Assembly: GCA_947630755.1 (NCBI GenBank)
Contig: CANRIU010000009.1
Coordinates: 1 to 62,301, forward strand
Reading direction: 5' to 3'
Source of the DNA: an uncultured Oscillospiraceae bacterium
GTDB taxonomy: Bacteria > Bacillota > Clostridia > Oscillospirales > Oscillospiraceae
Length of the DNA: 62,301 nt
Both the position numbers and the translations under genes were made by a program. Positions 34,829 through 44,099 of the stretch are shown one piece after another (the first letter of the stretch is position 1; each line of letters opens with the position of its first letter). Below the pieces are notes generated by a model. The model saw only the letters and a list, made by a program, of their open reading frames with translations, was not told where the DNA came from and did not search any database.

Positions 34829-34855
34829 AGACTGTTGAAAAAGGCTTTTCAGACT
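34829..34855. repeat. Structured repeat family, small hairpin
   Basis: AGACTGTTGAAAAAGGC with TTTTCAGACT, a reduced head hairpin directly before the metY stop on the other strand; it may act as the metY terminator. Confidence 0.5.
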
Positions 34856-34857
34856 TT

Positions 34858-36141
34858 TTATATTTTATCCAGCGCCTGGGCGATGTCGGCGATAAGGTCT
34901 GCGGAGTCCTCAAGGCCGCAGCTCATGCGCACCAGGTCCGGGGTTATCCCGGCGGCGACAAGCTCCGCGTCGTTCATCTGGCGGTGGGTGGCCGAGGCCG
35001 GGTGGAGGCAGCAGGTCCGGGCGTCGGCGACGTGGGTCTCTATCGCGCCGAGCTTTAGGTGCCTCATAAACTCCTCCGCGGCGGGCCGTCCCCCGGTGAA
35101 GCCGAAGCTCACCACTCCGCAGGTGCCGTTCGGCATGTACTTCATCGCGAGCTCATGGTACTTGTCCCCCTCAAGGCCCGGATAAATGACAAAGCTTATT
35201 TTCGGGTGGCTCTTGAGGAACCGGGCCACGGCAAGGCCGTTCTCGCAGTGGCGGGGCATACGGACGTGGAGGCTCTCCAGCCCCAGATTCAGGATAAAGG
35301 CGTTCTGGGGGGACTGGATGGAGCCGAAGTCCCGCATGAGCTGTGCCGTGCACTTGGTTATGAACGCCCCGCCCAGGCCGAACTTTTTGGCGTAGGTGAC
35401 GCCGTGGTAGCTGTCGTCGGGGGTGGTGAGGCCGGGGAACTTGTCCGCGTGGGCAAGCCAGTCGAATCTGCCGGAGTCCACGATGGCCCCGCCCACTCCG
35501 GCGCCGTGGCCGTCCATGTACTTTGTGGTGGAGTGGGTGACGATGTCCGCGCCCCACTCAAAGGGCCGGCAGTTTACCGGGGTGGCGAAGGTGTTGTCCA
35601 CAATGAGGGGCACGCCGTGGTCGTGGGCGGCCTTCGCGAATTTCTCTATGTCCAGCACGGTGAGGGCGGGGTTTGCGATAGTCTCGCCGAAAACGGCCTT
35701 TGTGTTGGGGCGGAAGGCGGCGTCAAGCTCCTCGGGGGTGCAGTCCGGGGAGACGAAGGTGAACTCCACGCCCATCCTGCGCATCGTCACATGGAAGAGG
35801 TTGTAGGTCCCGCCGTAAATGGTGGAGCTGGCGACCACATGGTCCCCGGCGGCGGCTATGTTGAACACGGCAAAGAAGTTTGCCGCCTGACCGGAGCTGG
35901 TAAGCATGGCCGCCGTGCCCCCCTCAAGGGCCGCGATCTTCGCCGCAACATGGTCGTTGGTGGGGTTCTGGAGGCGGGTGTAGAAGTACCCGGACTCCTC
36001 CAGGTCAAAGAGCCTGCCCATGTGCTCGCTGGTGTCATATTTAAATGTAGTGGACTGGATTATGGGTATCTGCCGGGGCTCGCCGTTTCCGGGGGTGTAG
36101 CCCGCCTGTACGCATTTTGTGCCGATGCCCTGTTCGCTCAT
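34858..36141 (-). CDS. metY: O-acetylhomoserine sulfhydrylase
   Basis: 427 residues, Cys/Met-metabolism PLP enzyme. It makes homocysteine from O-acetylhomoserine and sulfide. The PLP lysine is in THSTTKYMDGHG (about residue 206), and the long internal loop of MetY (FGLGGAFITKCTAQLMRDFG) separates it from MetB. No SAM or T-box leader is seen; it starts 38 nt from argS. Confidence 0.94.
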   Translation of the reverse strand: MSEQGIGTKCVQAGYTPGNGEPRQIPIIQSTTFKYDTSEHMGRLFDLEESGYFYTRLQNPTNDHVAAKIAALEGGTAAMLTSSGQAANFFAVFNIAAAGDHVVASSTIYGGTYNLFHVTMRRMGVEFTFVSPDCTPEELDAAFRPNTKAVFGETIANPALTVLDIEKFAKAAHDHGVPLIVDNTFATPVNCRPFEWGADIVTHSTTKYMDGHGAGVGGAIVDSGRFDWLAHADKFPGLTTPDDSYHGVTYAKKFGLGGAFITKCTAQLMRDFGSIQSPQNAFILNLGLESLHVRMPRHCENGLAVARFLKSHPKISFVIYPGLEGDKYHELAMKYMPNGTCGVVSFGFTGGRPAAEEFMRHLKLGAIETHVADARTCCLHPASATHRQMNDAELVAAGITPDLVRMSCGLEDSADLIADIAQALDKI

Positions 36142-36179
36142 ATTATCTGCCTCTCTTCCAAAGTTTATTTACTGCTGCT

Positions 36180-37925
36180 TCACATTCTCTCCGGAGCGGA
36201 GACGCCCAGCACTCCGAGGGCGTTTTCCAGCACGGAGCGCACCGCGTCCGCGAGCTTCAGCCTCGCGTCGGCGATGTCCGCCCTTGCGCCCTTTATGCGG
36301 CAGGCGTTGTAGAAGCGGTGGAATTTTGCGGAGAGCTCCACCAGATACTTGTTGACCCGGCTGGGGTCCAGGTCCCTGGCGGCCAGCTTTATCTCCTCCG
36401 GGTAGGCGGAGAGCTGCTTTATGAGGGCCGTCTCCGTATCGTCGGTGAGGAGCGTGAGGTCCACCTCCCCGGCGGGCTTCACCGCCTGTCCCTCGGAGGC
36501 GAGCATGGAGATGAGGTTGCATATCCTGGCGTGGGCGTACTGGACATAGTACACCGGGTTTTCGCTGTCCTGCCGGACAGCCAGGTCCAGATCGAAGTCC
36601 AGAGGGCTTGTGGAGGCGCGGTTATTGAAGTAAAACCGCGCGGCGTCCACGCTTATCTCGTCAAGAAGGTCCGCCAGAGCTATGGCCTTGCCCGTGCGCT
36701 TGGACATCCTCACGGGCTCGCCGTTTTGCAGGAGGTTCACAAGCTGCATTAGGACTATGACTATCCGCTTTGAGCCCTCCAGCCCCAGCCCGTCCACCGC
36801 CGCCTGAAGCCGCGCCACATGGCCGTGGTGGTCCGCGCCCCAGACGTTGATGACCTTTGAGAAGCCCCGCTTTTCTATCTTGTCGCGGTGGTAGGCTATG
36901 TCCGCGGCAAAGTAGGTGTAAAAGCCGTTGGCCCGGCGCAGCACATCGTCCTTAAGGTCCAGCTTCTCCGCCTCCTCTGGGGTCTTGCCCTCGGAGATGT
37001 ACTTTCTGCGCAGAAGCTCCGCCGTCTTTAGCCAGAGGGCGCCCTCCCTCTCGTAGGTCCAGCCGTTTTTGGCAAGTATCTCCACCGTCTCAGCCACATA
37101 GCCGGAGCTGTGGAGGCCGGACTCATAAAACCACTGGTCGTACTCGATGCCGTACTTTTTAAGGTCCGACTTCATTCTGGGGATATTGCGCTCAAGGCCG
37201 AACCGGGCCATATCCTCCTGCCACTCCTCCTCGCTCTTCCCCTCCGGGAATGTGGGGGCTGTCTCCAAAAAGCCCCGGGCCAGCTCCCTTATGTCCTCGC
37301 CGTGGTAGCCGTCCTCCGGGAAGGCGTACTTCTCCTCCCCAAATTTCTCCTGCATCGCCCGGGCGTAGATGGAGGTGGCGAATTTGTGTATCTGGTTGCC
37401 CGCGTCGTTGACGTAGAACTCCCTCCACACATCGTACCCGGCCTTTGCAAGCACGTTTGCCAGTGTGTCGCCCAGAACTCCGCCCCGGGCGTTGCCCATG
37501 TGCATGGGGCCCGTGGGGTTGGCGGAGACAAACTCCACCATGACGCGCTCGCCGCCCCCGGCGTCAGAGCAGCCGTAGCTCTCCCCCTCGCTCTCAACGC
37601 AGCGGATAACGTCGCCGTACCACTTCGCCCCAAGGCGGAAGTTAATGAATCCCGCCCCGGCGACGCTGACGCTTTCAAAATAAGTCCCCGCAAGGTCGAG
37701 GCGGGCCGTGAGGGCGTCGGCTATCTTTCTCGGCGCCATGCGCATCCGGCGGGCCGCCGCCATTGCGGCGGAGGAGGCGTAGTCGCCGAAAACCACGTCC
37801 TTGGGTATCTCCACCGTGCCCCCGAGGGGGCATCCGCCTGGGAGCGTCCCGTCCGCAGCGCACCTTTCATATGCTTCATTTAATAATGTGCCGATCTGCT
37901 CCTTCGCGGCGTCAATAAGGTTCAT
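36180..37925 (-). CDS. argS: Arginyl-tRNA synthetase
   Basis: 581 residues, class I. The HIGH motif is the variant HMGN (NPTGPMHMGNARGG) and KMSKS appears as RMSKR; the C-terminal DALR anticodon-binding domain is present (VQYAHARICNL). The ATG at 37925 lacks a strong ribosome binding site. Charges the tRNA-Arg at 15989 among others. Confidence 0.97.
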   Translation of the reverse strand: MNLIDAAKEQIGTLLNEAYERCAADGTLPGGCPLGGTVEIPKDVVFGDYASSAAMAAARRMRMAPRKIADALTARLDLAGTYFESVSVAGAGFINFRLGAKWYGDVIRCVESEGESYGCSDAGGGERVMVEFVSANPTGPMHMGNARGGVLGDTLANVLAKAGYDVWREFYVNDAGNQIHKFATSIYARAMQEKFGEEKYAFPEDGYHGEDIRELARGFLETAPTFPEGKSEEEWQEDMARFGLERNIPRMKSDLKKYGIEYDQWFYESGLHSSGYVAETVEILAKNGWTYEREGALWLKTAELLRRKYISEGKTPEEAEKLDLKDDVLRRANGFYTYFAADIAYHRDKIEKRGFSKVINVWGADHHGHVARLQAAVDGLGLEGSKRIVIVLMQLVNLLQNGEPVRMSKRTGKAIALADLLDEISVDAARFYFNNRASTSPLDFDLDLAVRQDSENPVYYVQYAHARICNLISMLASEGQAVKPAGEVDLTLLTDDTETALIKQLSAYPEEIKLAARDLDPSRVNKYLVELSAKFHRFYNACRIKGARADIADARLKLADAVRSVLENALGVLGVSAPERM

Positions 37926-37951
37926 CTTCAGTATCCTTTCTATGGCCCGAT

Positions 37952-37985
37952 CTGTGCGGAAAAGCCCGAGGGGCTTTTCCGCCAG
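37952..37985. repeat. Structured repeat family, head hairpin
   Basis: CTGTGCGGAAAAGCCC, loop GAG, GGGCTTTTCCGCCAG: perfect 12-bp core stem with the family head motif, in the gap between DUF1934 and argS. Confidence 0.65.
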
Positions 37986-37989
37986 TCTC

Positions 37990-38421
37990 CTATGGCTTAA
38001 TATTTATCTCTATCTCGTTGCGGCTCTGCATAGTGTTGTCAAGGTCGAGGAGGTAGCTCACGATGAGTCTGCCGCCCTCCTCGCCCAGAGTGCTCCTTAT
38101 GCTCCGGCCCGTGATGCCCATGTTTATATATCCGTAGGGGGTCTGGTAGTTGAAGTAGTGCTTTCGGCCCTCCTCAAAGAGCATCTGCATACTGCAGGTG
38201 CCTGTGCGGGTGAGCATCACCTCCCCGGGGGCTGCCTGAATAAGCGTCTTTGTGCCGCCAAGCCCGGTGAGCTCCGTCTCCATATACTCAAAGGCCGCCC
38301 TGCCCCCCTCGTAGGAGTAGCGCCCGGCGGTGACGAGCTCCAGCGTGTTGCCTTCGTCGTCAAAGCCCGAGAGGCCCTTTATGGAGATCATCACCTCCCG
38401 GCCCTCAAGTTCATTTTCCAT
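37990..38421 (-). CDS. DUF1934 (lipocalin-like) protein
   Basis: 143-residue protein with the beta-barrel pattern of DUF1934 (SIKGLSGFDDEG...LVTAGRYSYEGG...YFNYQTPYGYINMGITG). Commonly found next to murI or argS in Firmicutes, as here. It starts 11 nt inside the murI end, with GGAGGAG upstream. Function unknown. Confidence 0.85.
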   Translation of the reverse strand: MENELEGREVMISIKGLSGFDDEGNTLELVTAGRYSYEGGRAAFEYMETELTGLGGTKTLIQAAPGEVMLTRTGTCSMQMLFEEGRKHYFNYQTPYGYINMGITGRSIRSTLGEEGGRLIVSYLLDLDNTMQSRNEIEINIKP

Positions 38422-39235
38422 TGTATCTCTCCTCCAGTGAAACACGCCTCACATCACCCTCCACATGGGAGTTGAGGAACAGCGACGCCGCGTGCCCGAA
38501 ATCCTCCGCGCTGTCAGTGACAAAGTAGCTCTGCCGGCCCCGCTCCCGCCCGGAGAGGGCGTCGTGCTCCGCCAAATAACGTCTCAGCGCCAGCGCGGTC
38601 TGCGCCCCGGGGTCGATGAGCTTCACCCCCGGGCCCATTATTGACGCCACGGTCCCGGCGATAAGGGGGTAGTGGGTGCAGCCGAGTATGAGAACGTCAA
38701 TGTCCGCCAGCTTGAGCTCCTCAAGGTACTGCTCCGCCACCATGCGCAGGACCGGGTCGTCCTCGCCAACACGGCCCTCCTCCACCAGCGGGACGAAGAG
38801 CGGGCAGGCGCGCTTGAATATTTTTGTCCCCGGACGGCAGCGCAGTATCTTCTCGTCGTAGGCCGTGCTGCGGATGGAGGCGCGGGTGCCGATGAGGCCC
38901 ACCCTGCCGGTCCGTGTCAGCTCCGCCGCCGCCCTTGCCGCGGCGTCGGCAACGCCGAACACCGGGATGGGGTAGTCCCCGGCGATCTCCTCCAGGCCGT
39001 TGGTGCTGACGGTCCCGCAGGCGGCGGCCACGGCCTTTATGTCAAAGGACCGCAGAAAGCCGATGTCCTCTCTGGCGTATTTGATTATGGTCTCCCGGCT
39101 CCTCCCGCCGTAGGGGACGCGCCCGGTGTCGCCGAGGTAAATTATGTCCTCCCCGGGCATGACCTCCATGAGCTTCTTGACGCACGTCAGTCCCCCGAGG
39201 CCGGAGTCAAACACCCCTATGGGTCTTGAGTCCAT
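38411..39235 (-). CDS. murI: Glutamate racemase
   Basis: 274 residues. Makes D-glutamate for peptidoglycan. The two catalytic cysteines are Cys73 in AACGTVST and one in LGCTHYPL; the N-terminal FDSGLGG motif is normal. The first Cys is followed by Gly rather than the usual Asn (CNT). Confidence 0.95.
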   Translation of the reverse strand: MDSRPIGVFDSGLGGLTCVKKLMEVMPGEDIIYLGDTGRVPYGGRSRETIIKYAREDIGFLRSFDIKAVAAACGTVSTNGLEEIAGDYPIPVFGVADAAARAAAELTRTGRVGLIGTRASIRSTAYDEKILRCRPGTKIFKRACPLFVPLVEEGRVGEDDPVLRMVAEQYLEELKLADIDVLILGCTHYPLIAGTVASIMGPGVKLIDPGAQTALALRRYLAEHDALSGRERGRQSYFVTDSAEDFGHAASLFLNSHVEGDVRRVSLEERYNGK

Positions 39236-39327
39236 GTCGCTCCTCCGAAATCCACAAAATCTCCATATAATATATTCTAAAAGCCTGAATAAAACAAGTG
39301 TTTATTGTAGAATTTCTGCGTGTAATT

Positions 39328-39336
39328 TGATATAAT
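39328..39336 (+). promoter_or_regulatory. Extended -10 promoter
   Basis: TGATATAAT (TG + perfect TATAAT at 39331-39336) with no convincing -35, 20 nt before the next start codon. Confidence 0.6.
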
Positions 39337-39355
39337 AGCTTTAGAGGTGAGCTTC

Positions 39356-39769
39356 GTGATACATTTTGACCTTTCAAACAGGGAATTCCGGAGACTTCTG
39401 GACCTTGTGTATATAGGAAACTGGATACTGAACTCCACCCGTGGGGACGACAGGATACGGGACTACGACCATGTGGAGAGCGTCATATTCGCCCAGTGCC
39501 TTCAGGAGCCGGGCACGGAGGAGCTGTACCGGATCTCCCGGGGCGCGGTATACCCCTCCGAGGCCTTCGCCGAGGGGGGCATACATGAGGCGATAATGGA
39601 CTACGAGGACGCGGTGTTCTTCGACATCCTCGCCGAGGAGCTGGCCCGCAGGGACATGGGCTTCACGCCTGTCACGCCCCGGAATTATGACGAGCTCAAC
39701 AGCCGCATAGATGAGTACATCGAGGAATTTGAGGCAAACGGCGTGGACAATCTGATACTTGACAAATGA
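39356..39769 (+). CDS. Uncharacterised acidic protein
   Basis: 137-residue soluble, acidic protein (DYDHVESVIFAQ..., ELNSRIDEYIEEFEANG). No family recognised. GTG at 39356 has GAGGTG 6 nt upstream; the GTG at 39347 overlaps that site. Very short leader. It is followed by the XpaC-like gene 57 nt later and may be co-transcribed. Confidence 0.75.
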   Translation: MIHFDLSNREFRRLLDLVYIGNWILNSTRGDDRIRDYDHVESVIFAQCLQEPGTEELYRISRGAVYPSEAFAEGGIHEAIMDYEDAVFFDILAEELARRDMGFTPVTPRNYDELNSRIDEYIEEFEANGVDNLILDK

Positions 39770-39826
39770 CGTTTTTTGTCATACCATATTTTCATATTGC
39801 GGCAATCGCGGGAAGGGGGCGTGGAT

Positions 39827-41305
39827 ATGGGCGGCAGGCGCAGGGACTCCGGCGGGTTTTTCAATAATTTTATCTTCTTTATCGGACTTATGATAGCCTT
39901 TGAGCTGTTTTGGCCCATTGGCATATTCATGCTCCTTTGGAAATTCGGCGTCATCGGCAGGAAAAAGGGCGGTACGGCCTCGGCCTCCGCCTCCGGGCCC
40001 GAGTCGAAGCAGAGCATCAGGATGGAGAAGTACAGGATAATCTCTCAGGGCAGGAGCGCCGTCACCATAGACTATCTGGCCTCCGCCGTGGGAGTGAGCT
40101 ATGACACCGCCCTCAGGGACCTCCAGAGGATGGTGGCGGAGGGGCAGTTTGGCCCCAACGCATATATAAACTACGTCGACCGGGCGGTGATAATCACCCC
40201 CGCGAGCACCGCCTGCTCCCCGCCCAGGTATGAGGCCCCCCGCAACAGGCCCTCCGGCGGAGCGGAGGGGTCCAACATGATCTCCCGGGACCAGAGCGCC
40301 TCCGGCTCCCGGCAGAGCACCCGGCAGACAAATCAGGGCGCCTCTCAGGGCAGCGCCCAGGGTACCTCTCAGAGCTCCTCCCAGAGCTCATCCTCCGGCG
40401 CCCGGAGCGGCGCCGAGGGGCAGTCCTACGACAAGCTCAAGAAGGTCCTGCTCATTGTGGGCAGCATCCTCCTTATACTTGGCTCCATCAGCACCTTCGG
40501 GCATCTGACGGAACTTTCGTATCTGGAGTTCAGGGACGTGTTTTTTGAGGGTATCCCCAGTCTGGCCATGGCGGGCAGCGGCGTGGGGTGCCTTGCGTAC
40601 CGCTTCTGGCTCAAGCGCCGGGAGCACAGGTTCAAGCTCTACGCCATCGCCGCGGAGGGGCGGGACTTTGTGTCCATAGCGGACCTGGCGTCAAAGGCGG
40701 GCATATCCGAGCGGAAGGTGAAAAAGGACCTGGAGGCCATGCTGGAGCGGGGGCTTCTCCCCTCCACCGCCTATATAGACCAGGGCGACGGGGTGCTGGT
40801 CCTGAAGCCCGGCGCAAACCCCAGCCCCGAGCCTGTCCCCGTCCCCACCCCGGAGGAGGACAGCGAGGACAGGTACAAGGCGATACTCCGGCAGATACGC
40901 GGCCTCAACGACGAGATACCGGACGCGGATGTGTCCCGGCGGATAGACGAGATGGAGGACCTGACGGGCCGCATCTTCCGGGCCGTTCAGGAAAAGCCGG
41001 AGAAGGAGCCCCAGATAAAATCCTTCATGAGCTACTACCTGCCCACAACGCTGAAGCTCCTTCGCTCCTACGCGGACTTTGAGAAGTCCGGCGCCGACGG
41101 GGAGAACATCCGCAGCGCCAAGGCGGAGATCGAGAGCATCCTTGACACGCTGGTGGACGGGTTTAAAAAGCAGCTGGACAAGCTCTATGAGTCCGACGCC
41201 ATTGACATCGCCTCCGACATCGACGTGCTGGAGGCAATGATGCGCCGGGACGGCCTCACCGGGGACGGCAGCGCCTTCAACGTCCAGCAGCAGGGCGGAA
41301 AATAA
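39827..41305 (+). CDS. XpaC-like membrane protein with two winged-helix-like repeats
   Basis: 492 residues. The C-terminal 140 residues match the XpaC (5-bromo-4-chloroindolyl phosphate hydrolysis) family, helical and probably coiled coil. Before it are two copies of a module: hydrophobic helices plus a winged-helix-like domain (YRIISQGRSAVTIDYLASAVGV... and LYAIAAEGRDFVSIADLASKAGI...), separated by a Ser/Gln-rich linker. ATG at 39827 follows AAGGGGG. Partner TelA/YaaN is not adjacent. Function unclear. Confidence 0.75.
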   Translation: MGGRRRDSGGFFNNFIFFIGLMIAFELFWPIGIFMLLWKFGVIGRKKGGTASASASGPESKQSIRMEKYRIISQGRSAVTIDYLASAVGVSYDTALRDLQRMVAEGQFGPNAYINYVDRAVIITPASTACSPPRYEAPRNRPSGGAEGSNMISRDQSASGSRQSTRQTNQGASQGSAQGTSQSSSQSSSSGARSGAEGQSYDKLKKVLLIVGSILLILGSISTFGHLTELSYLEFRDVFFEGIPSLAMAGSGVGCLAYRFWLKRREHRFKLYAIAAEGRDFVSIADLASKAGISERKVKKDLEAMLERGLLPSTAYIDQGDGVLVLKPGANPSPEPVPVPTPEEDSEDRYKAILRQIRGLNDEIPDADVSRRIDEMEDLTGRIFRAVQEKPEKEPQIKSFMSYYLPTTLKLLRSYADFEKSGADGENIRSAKAEIESILDTLVDGFKKQLDKLYESDAIDIASDIDVLEAMMRRDGLTGDGSAFNVQQQGGK

Positions 41306-41308
41306 CGA

Positions 41309-41337
41309 CGTCGACAAAGGCGCAGCCTTTGTCGACG
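41309..41337. repeat. Structured repeat family, head hairpin
   Basis: Perfect 13-bp stem CGTCGACAAAGGC/GCCTTTGTCGACG, followed by GGATCGAAATATCCGGTCC, which aligns with the start of full copy B (34626 onward). Confidence 0.7.
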
Positions 41338-41344
41338 GATCGAA

Positions 41345-41383
41345 ATATCCGGTCCTCCATTGGGGAGGGCCGGGTATTTTTTT
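41345..41383 (+). terminator. Terminator after the XpaC-like gene
   Basis: ATATCCGGTCCTCC pairs with GGAGGGCCGGGTAT (G-U pairs allowed), then a run of T. Confidence 0.85.
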
Positions 41384-41439
41384 CTTGTAACAAAACGGCA
41401 TCAAAAGATTAAATATTTTTTACATTATGTCAACCCCAC

Positions 41440-41468
41440 TTGAAATTAACGGAAGTCTGGTATATACT
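41440..41468 (+). promoter_or_regulatory. Promoter of the MacAB-like operon
   Basis: TTGAAA (41440-41445), 17-nt spacer, TATACT (41463-41468). Confidence 0.75.
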
Positions 41469-41516
41469 TTAGCCCATAACGCACCGCGCAAGCGCGTGGA
41501 GAGAGGAGTTTTATAA

Positions 41517-43355
41517 ATGTCAACTGCACAGGAGCTGGGAAGCCCGGCCTCCCCGGAGGTCACCACCGGGTCCGGCACGCCCAATTCGCCGCGCCGCGGG
41601 TCGGCGCCAAAGAGGAAGAAGAACAAGGCCCTTCGGAGCATCATAACGACGGTGATAGTCCTCGCCGTCATTGCCGCCATCGGCTTTTCCATATGGTATT
41701 TTCTTTTCCGGGAGAAGGCGCCGGAGAGCGACATAATGGCCGCGCCCGTGTCCCGGGGGTCCATCGTCAGCACGGTGGAGGGCTCCGGCAACGCCAAGGC
41801 CGGGGAGAACGCCGCCATTACCCTCACCGCCGCGGGCACCATTCAGGAGGTGTTCGTGGGCGTGGGCGATCAGGTTATGGAGGGCCAGCCCCTCTACACT
41901 GCCATAAGCCCGGAGGCGGAAACACAGGTCGCCAACGCCCAGAAGGCCATTGACGACCAGACAGCCGCCATCGAGACTCTAAGAAAGAACGTCACCACCG
42001 CCCAGAAGGCGCTGGAGAGGGCACAGGAGGAGCTGGCGGATATGCGGGGCCGCGTCTCGGAGCTCACCACCACCGCGCCCTTTGCCGGGAAGATAATCGA
42101 CGCCATCGACCTTGAGGAGGGCGACGAGCTCTCCGCCGGGGAGAAGCTGGCGACCCTTGTCAACGACAAGCGCATGAAGCTCAAGCTCTACTACAGCTAC
42201 GCCTACGAGAGCAGCATCTCCTCGGGTCAGGCCGTCAGCGTGTCCATCCCCGCCCTCATGATCTCCATTGACGGCGTGGTGGAGGACATCGAGAAGGTCA
42301 GCTTCGTCTCCCAGGAGGGCGGCATATTCTTCGAGGTCACCATCGGCCTTGACAACCCCGGCACCCTCACGGAGGGCATGGACGCCTCCGCCGTGGCCTC
42401 CTCCGGAGGCATGGAGATCTACCCCTACGCCAACGGGCAGCTTGAGTACTCCGGGCGTGAGGACATCCTCACCCTCCAGCCCGGCAAGGTCCAGCGCGTG
42501 GGCGCCCTTCGCAGCTACGCCAACGTCTCCGCGGGCGAGACGCTCCTTGTCCAGTCCGCCGAGGCCATGGACGAGCAGATAGAGGTCCTCACCGACGCGG
42601 TGGAGTTCGCTCAGGAGGGCGTCACCGCCGCGGAGCAGGCCGTCATCGACGGCGAGGCGCATTTGACCGAGCTCCAGGAGGCCCTTACCAAGGCCCAGCA
42701 GGGGCTTGACAACTTCAACGCCGTGTCGCCCATCTCCGGGACCATAACCTCCTGCACCATCGGCCCCGGCAGCGAGGTCCCCAGCGGCACCACCGTCATA
42801 ACAATATCCGACACCACCAACATGATAGTTGAGATCACTGTCGATGACCGGAACATCCCCTTCGTCACTCCGGGTATGCAGGTGGAGCTCTCCGACTGGA
42901 ACGGCAACAGCTACATAGGCACAGTCACCAGCATCGACATGACGAATTCGGAGTCCGGCTACAGCGGCATGACCACCTACCCCGTGACTCTCACCGTGGA
43001 GAACTACTCCGGCACCCTTCTCCAGGGCATGTGGCTCGACTACTCCTTCGTCACCAGCCAGTCCGAAAACTGCCTGACGGTGCCCATCCAGTGCGTGAAG
43101 AACATCGTGGACACCGAGGGCAACCCCTGGACGGTGGTGTTCATAGAGGCGGAGGAGCGCCCGGAGAACGCCATAGACTTCGAGCCCCCCGAGGTCAGCT
43201 ACGGCCTGCCCTCCTACCCCACCACCGATGAGGGCTACTGGCCCATCCCCGTGGAGACGGGCCTCAACGACAGGTACAACGTGGAGATAGTCTCCGGCCT
43301 CAACGACGGCGACATAGTGTTCAGCGCCTACATGATGACCGGCGCCTACGGTTGA
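41517..43355 (+). CDS. HlyD/MacA-type efflux adaptor
   Basis: 612 residues: charged N-terminus, one membrane anchor (about 43-63), biotinyl-lipoyl halves (GTIQEVFVGVGDQV, SPISGTITSC), two coiled-coil segments and beta domains. In Gram-positives such adaptors work outside the membrane with MacB-like ABC exporters. First gene of a four-gene operon. Substrate unknown. Confidence 0.9.
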   Translation: MSTAQELGSPASPEVTTGSGTPNSPRRGSAPKRKKNKALRSIITTVIVLAVIAAIGFSIWYFLFREKAPESDIMAAPVSRGSIVSTVEGSGNAKAGENAAITLTAAGTIQEVFVGVGDQVMEGQPLYTAISPEAETQVANAQKAIDDQTAAIETLRKNVTTAQKALERAQEELADMRGRVSELTTTAPFAGKIIDAIDLEEGDELSAGEKLATLVNDKRMKLKLYYSYAYESSISSGQAVSVSIPALMISIDGVVEDIEKVSFVSQEGGIFFEVTIGLDNPGTLTEGMDASAVASSGGMEIYPYANGQLEYSGREDILTLQPGKVQRVGALRSYANVSAGETLLVQSAEAMDEQIEVLTDAVEFAQEGVTAAEQAVIDGEAHLTELQEALTKAQQGLDNFNAVSPISGTITSCTIGPGSEVPSGTTVITISDTTNMIVEITVDDRNIPFVTPGMQVELSDWNGNSYIGTVTSIDMTNSESGYSGMTTYPVTLTVENYSGTLLQGMWLDYSFVTSQSENCLTVPIQCVKNIVDTEGNPWTVVFIEAEERPENAIDFEPPEVSYGLPSYPTTDEGYWPIPVETGLNDRYNVEIVSGLNDGDIVFSAYMMTGAYG

Positions 43356-43367
43356 TGAGGTGGCGTC

Positions 43368-44099
43368 ATGCTCATCGACTTACGGGACGTTTACAAGATT
43401 TATAACGAGGGCCAGGAGAGCGAGGTCCGGGCCCTCGACGGGGTGAGCCTCCAGATAGACCGGGGGGAGTTCGTGGCGATAATCGGCGCCTCCGGCTCCG
43501 GGAAATCGACCCTCATGAACATTCTGGGGTGTCTGGACATACCCACCTACGGCGACTACTCCCTGGACGGGACGGACGTGACAGAGCTCTCTGATAAGCA
43601 GCTTGCCCGGATAAGAAACCGGGAGATCGGCTTTGTTTTCCAGGGCTACAACCTCATATCCGCCCTCAACGCCTACGAGAACGTGGAGCTGCCCCTGATT
43701 TATCAGGGGATAGGCATAATGAAGCGCGAGGACATGGTCATGGAGGCGCTGGAGAGGGTGAAGATGGCGGACAGGTCCGGCCACAAGCCCTCGGAGATGT
43801 CCGGCGGACAGCAGCAGCGCGTCGCCATCGCCCGGGCCATAGCCGCAAAGCCCCCCATAATCATGGCTGACGAGCCCACCGGGGCGCTGGACTCCCGCAC
43901 GGGGCGGCACGTTCTGGAGATTCTCCACGGCCTTCACGAGCAGGAGGGGACGACGGTAATACTCATAACCCACGACAACTCCATCGCCGCCACGGCCCAC
44001 AGGATCGTGCGCATATCCGACGGGAAGATCGTGGCTGACTCAAAGGACGGGACGAGCGTTATGACCGAGCCCGCCCCGGGAAAGGCGGCGGGACAATGA
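43368..44099 (+). CDS. MacB-type ABC exporter ATPase
   Basis: 243 residues. Walker [10 protein letters not shown] (40-48), signature [14 protein letters not shown], Walker [15 protein letters not shown], LolD/MacB subgroup. Lies 12 nt after the adaptor and overlaps the permease by 4 nt (ATGA). Confidence 0.94.
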   Translation: MLIDLRDVYKIYNEGQESEVRALDGVSLQIDRGEFVAIIGASGSGKSTLMNILGCLDIPTYGDYSLDGTDVTELSDKQLARIRNREIGFVFQGYNLISALNAYENVELPLIYQGIGIMKREDMVMEALERVKMADRSGHKPSEMSGGQQQRVAIARAIAAKPPIIMADEPTGALDSRTGRHVLEILHGLHEQEGTTVILITHDNSIAATAHRIVRISDGKIVADSKDGTSVMTEPAPGKAAGQ

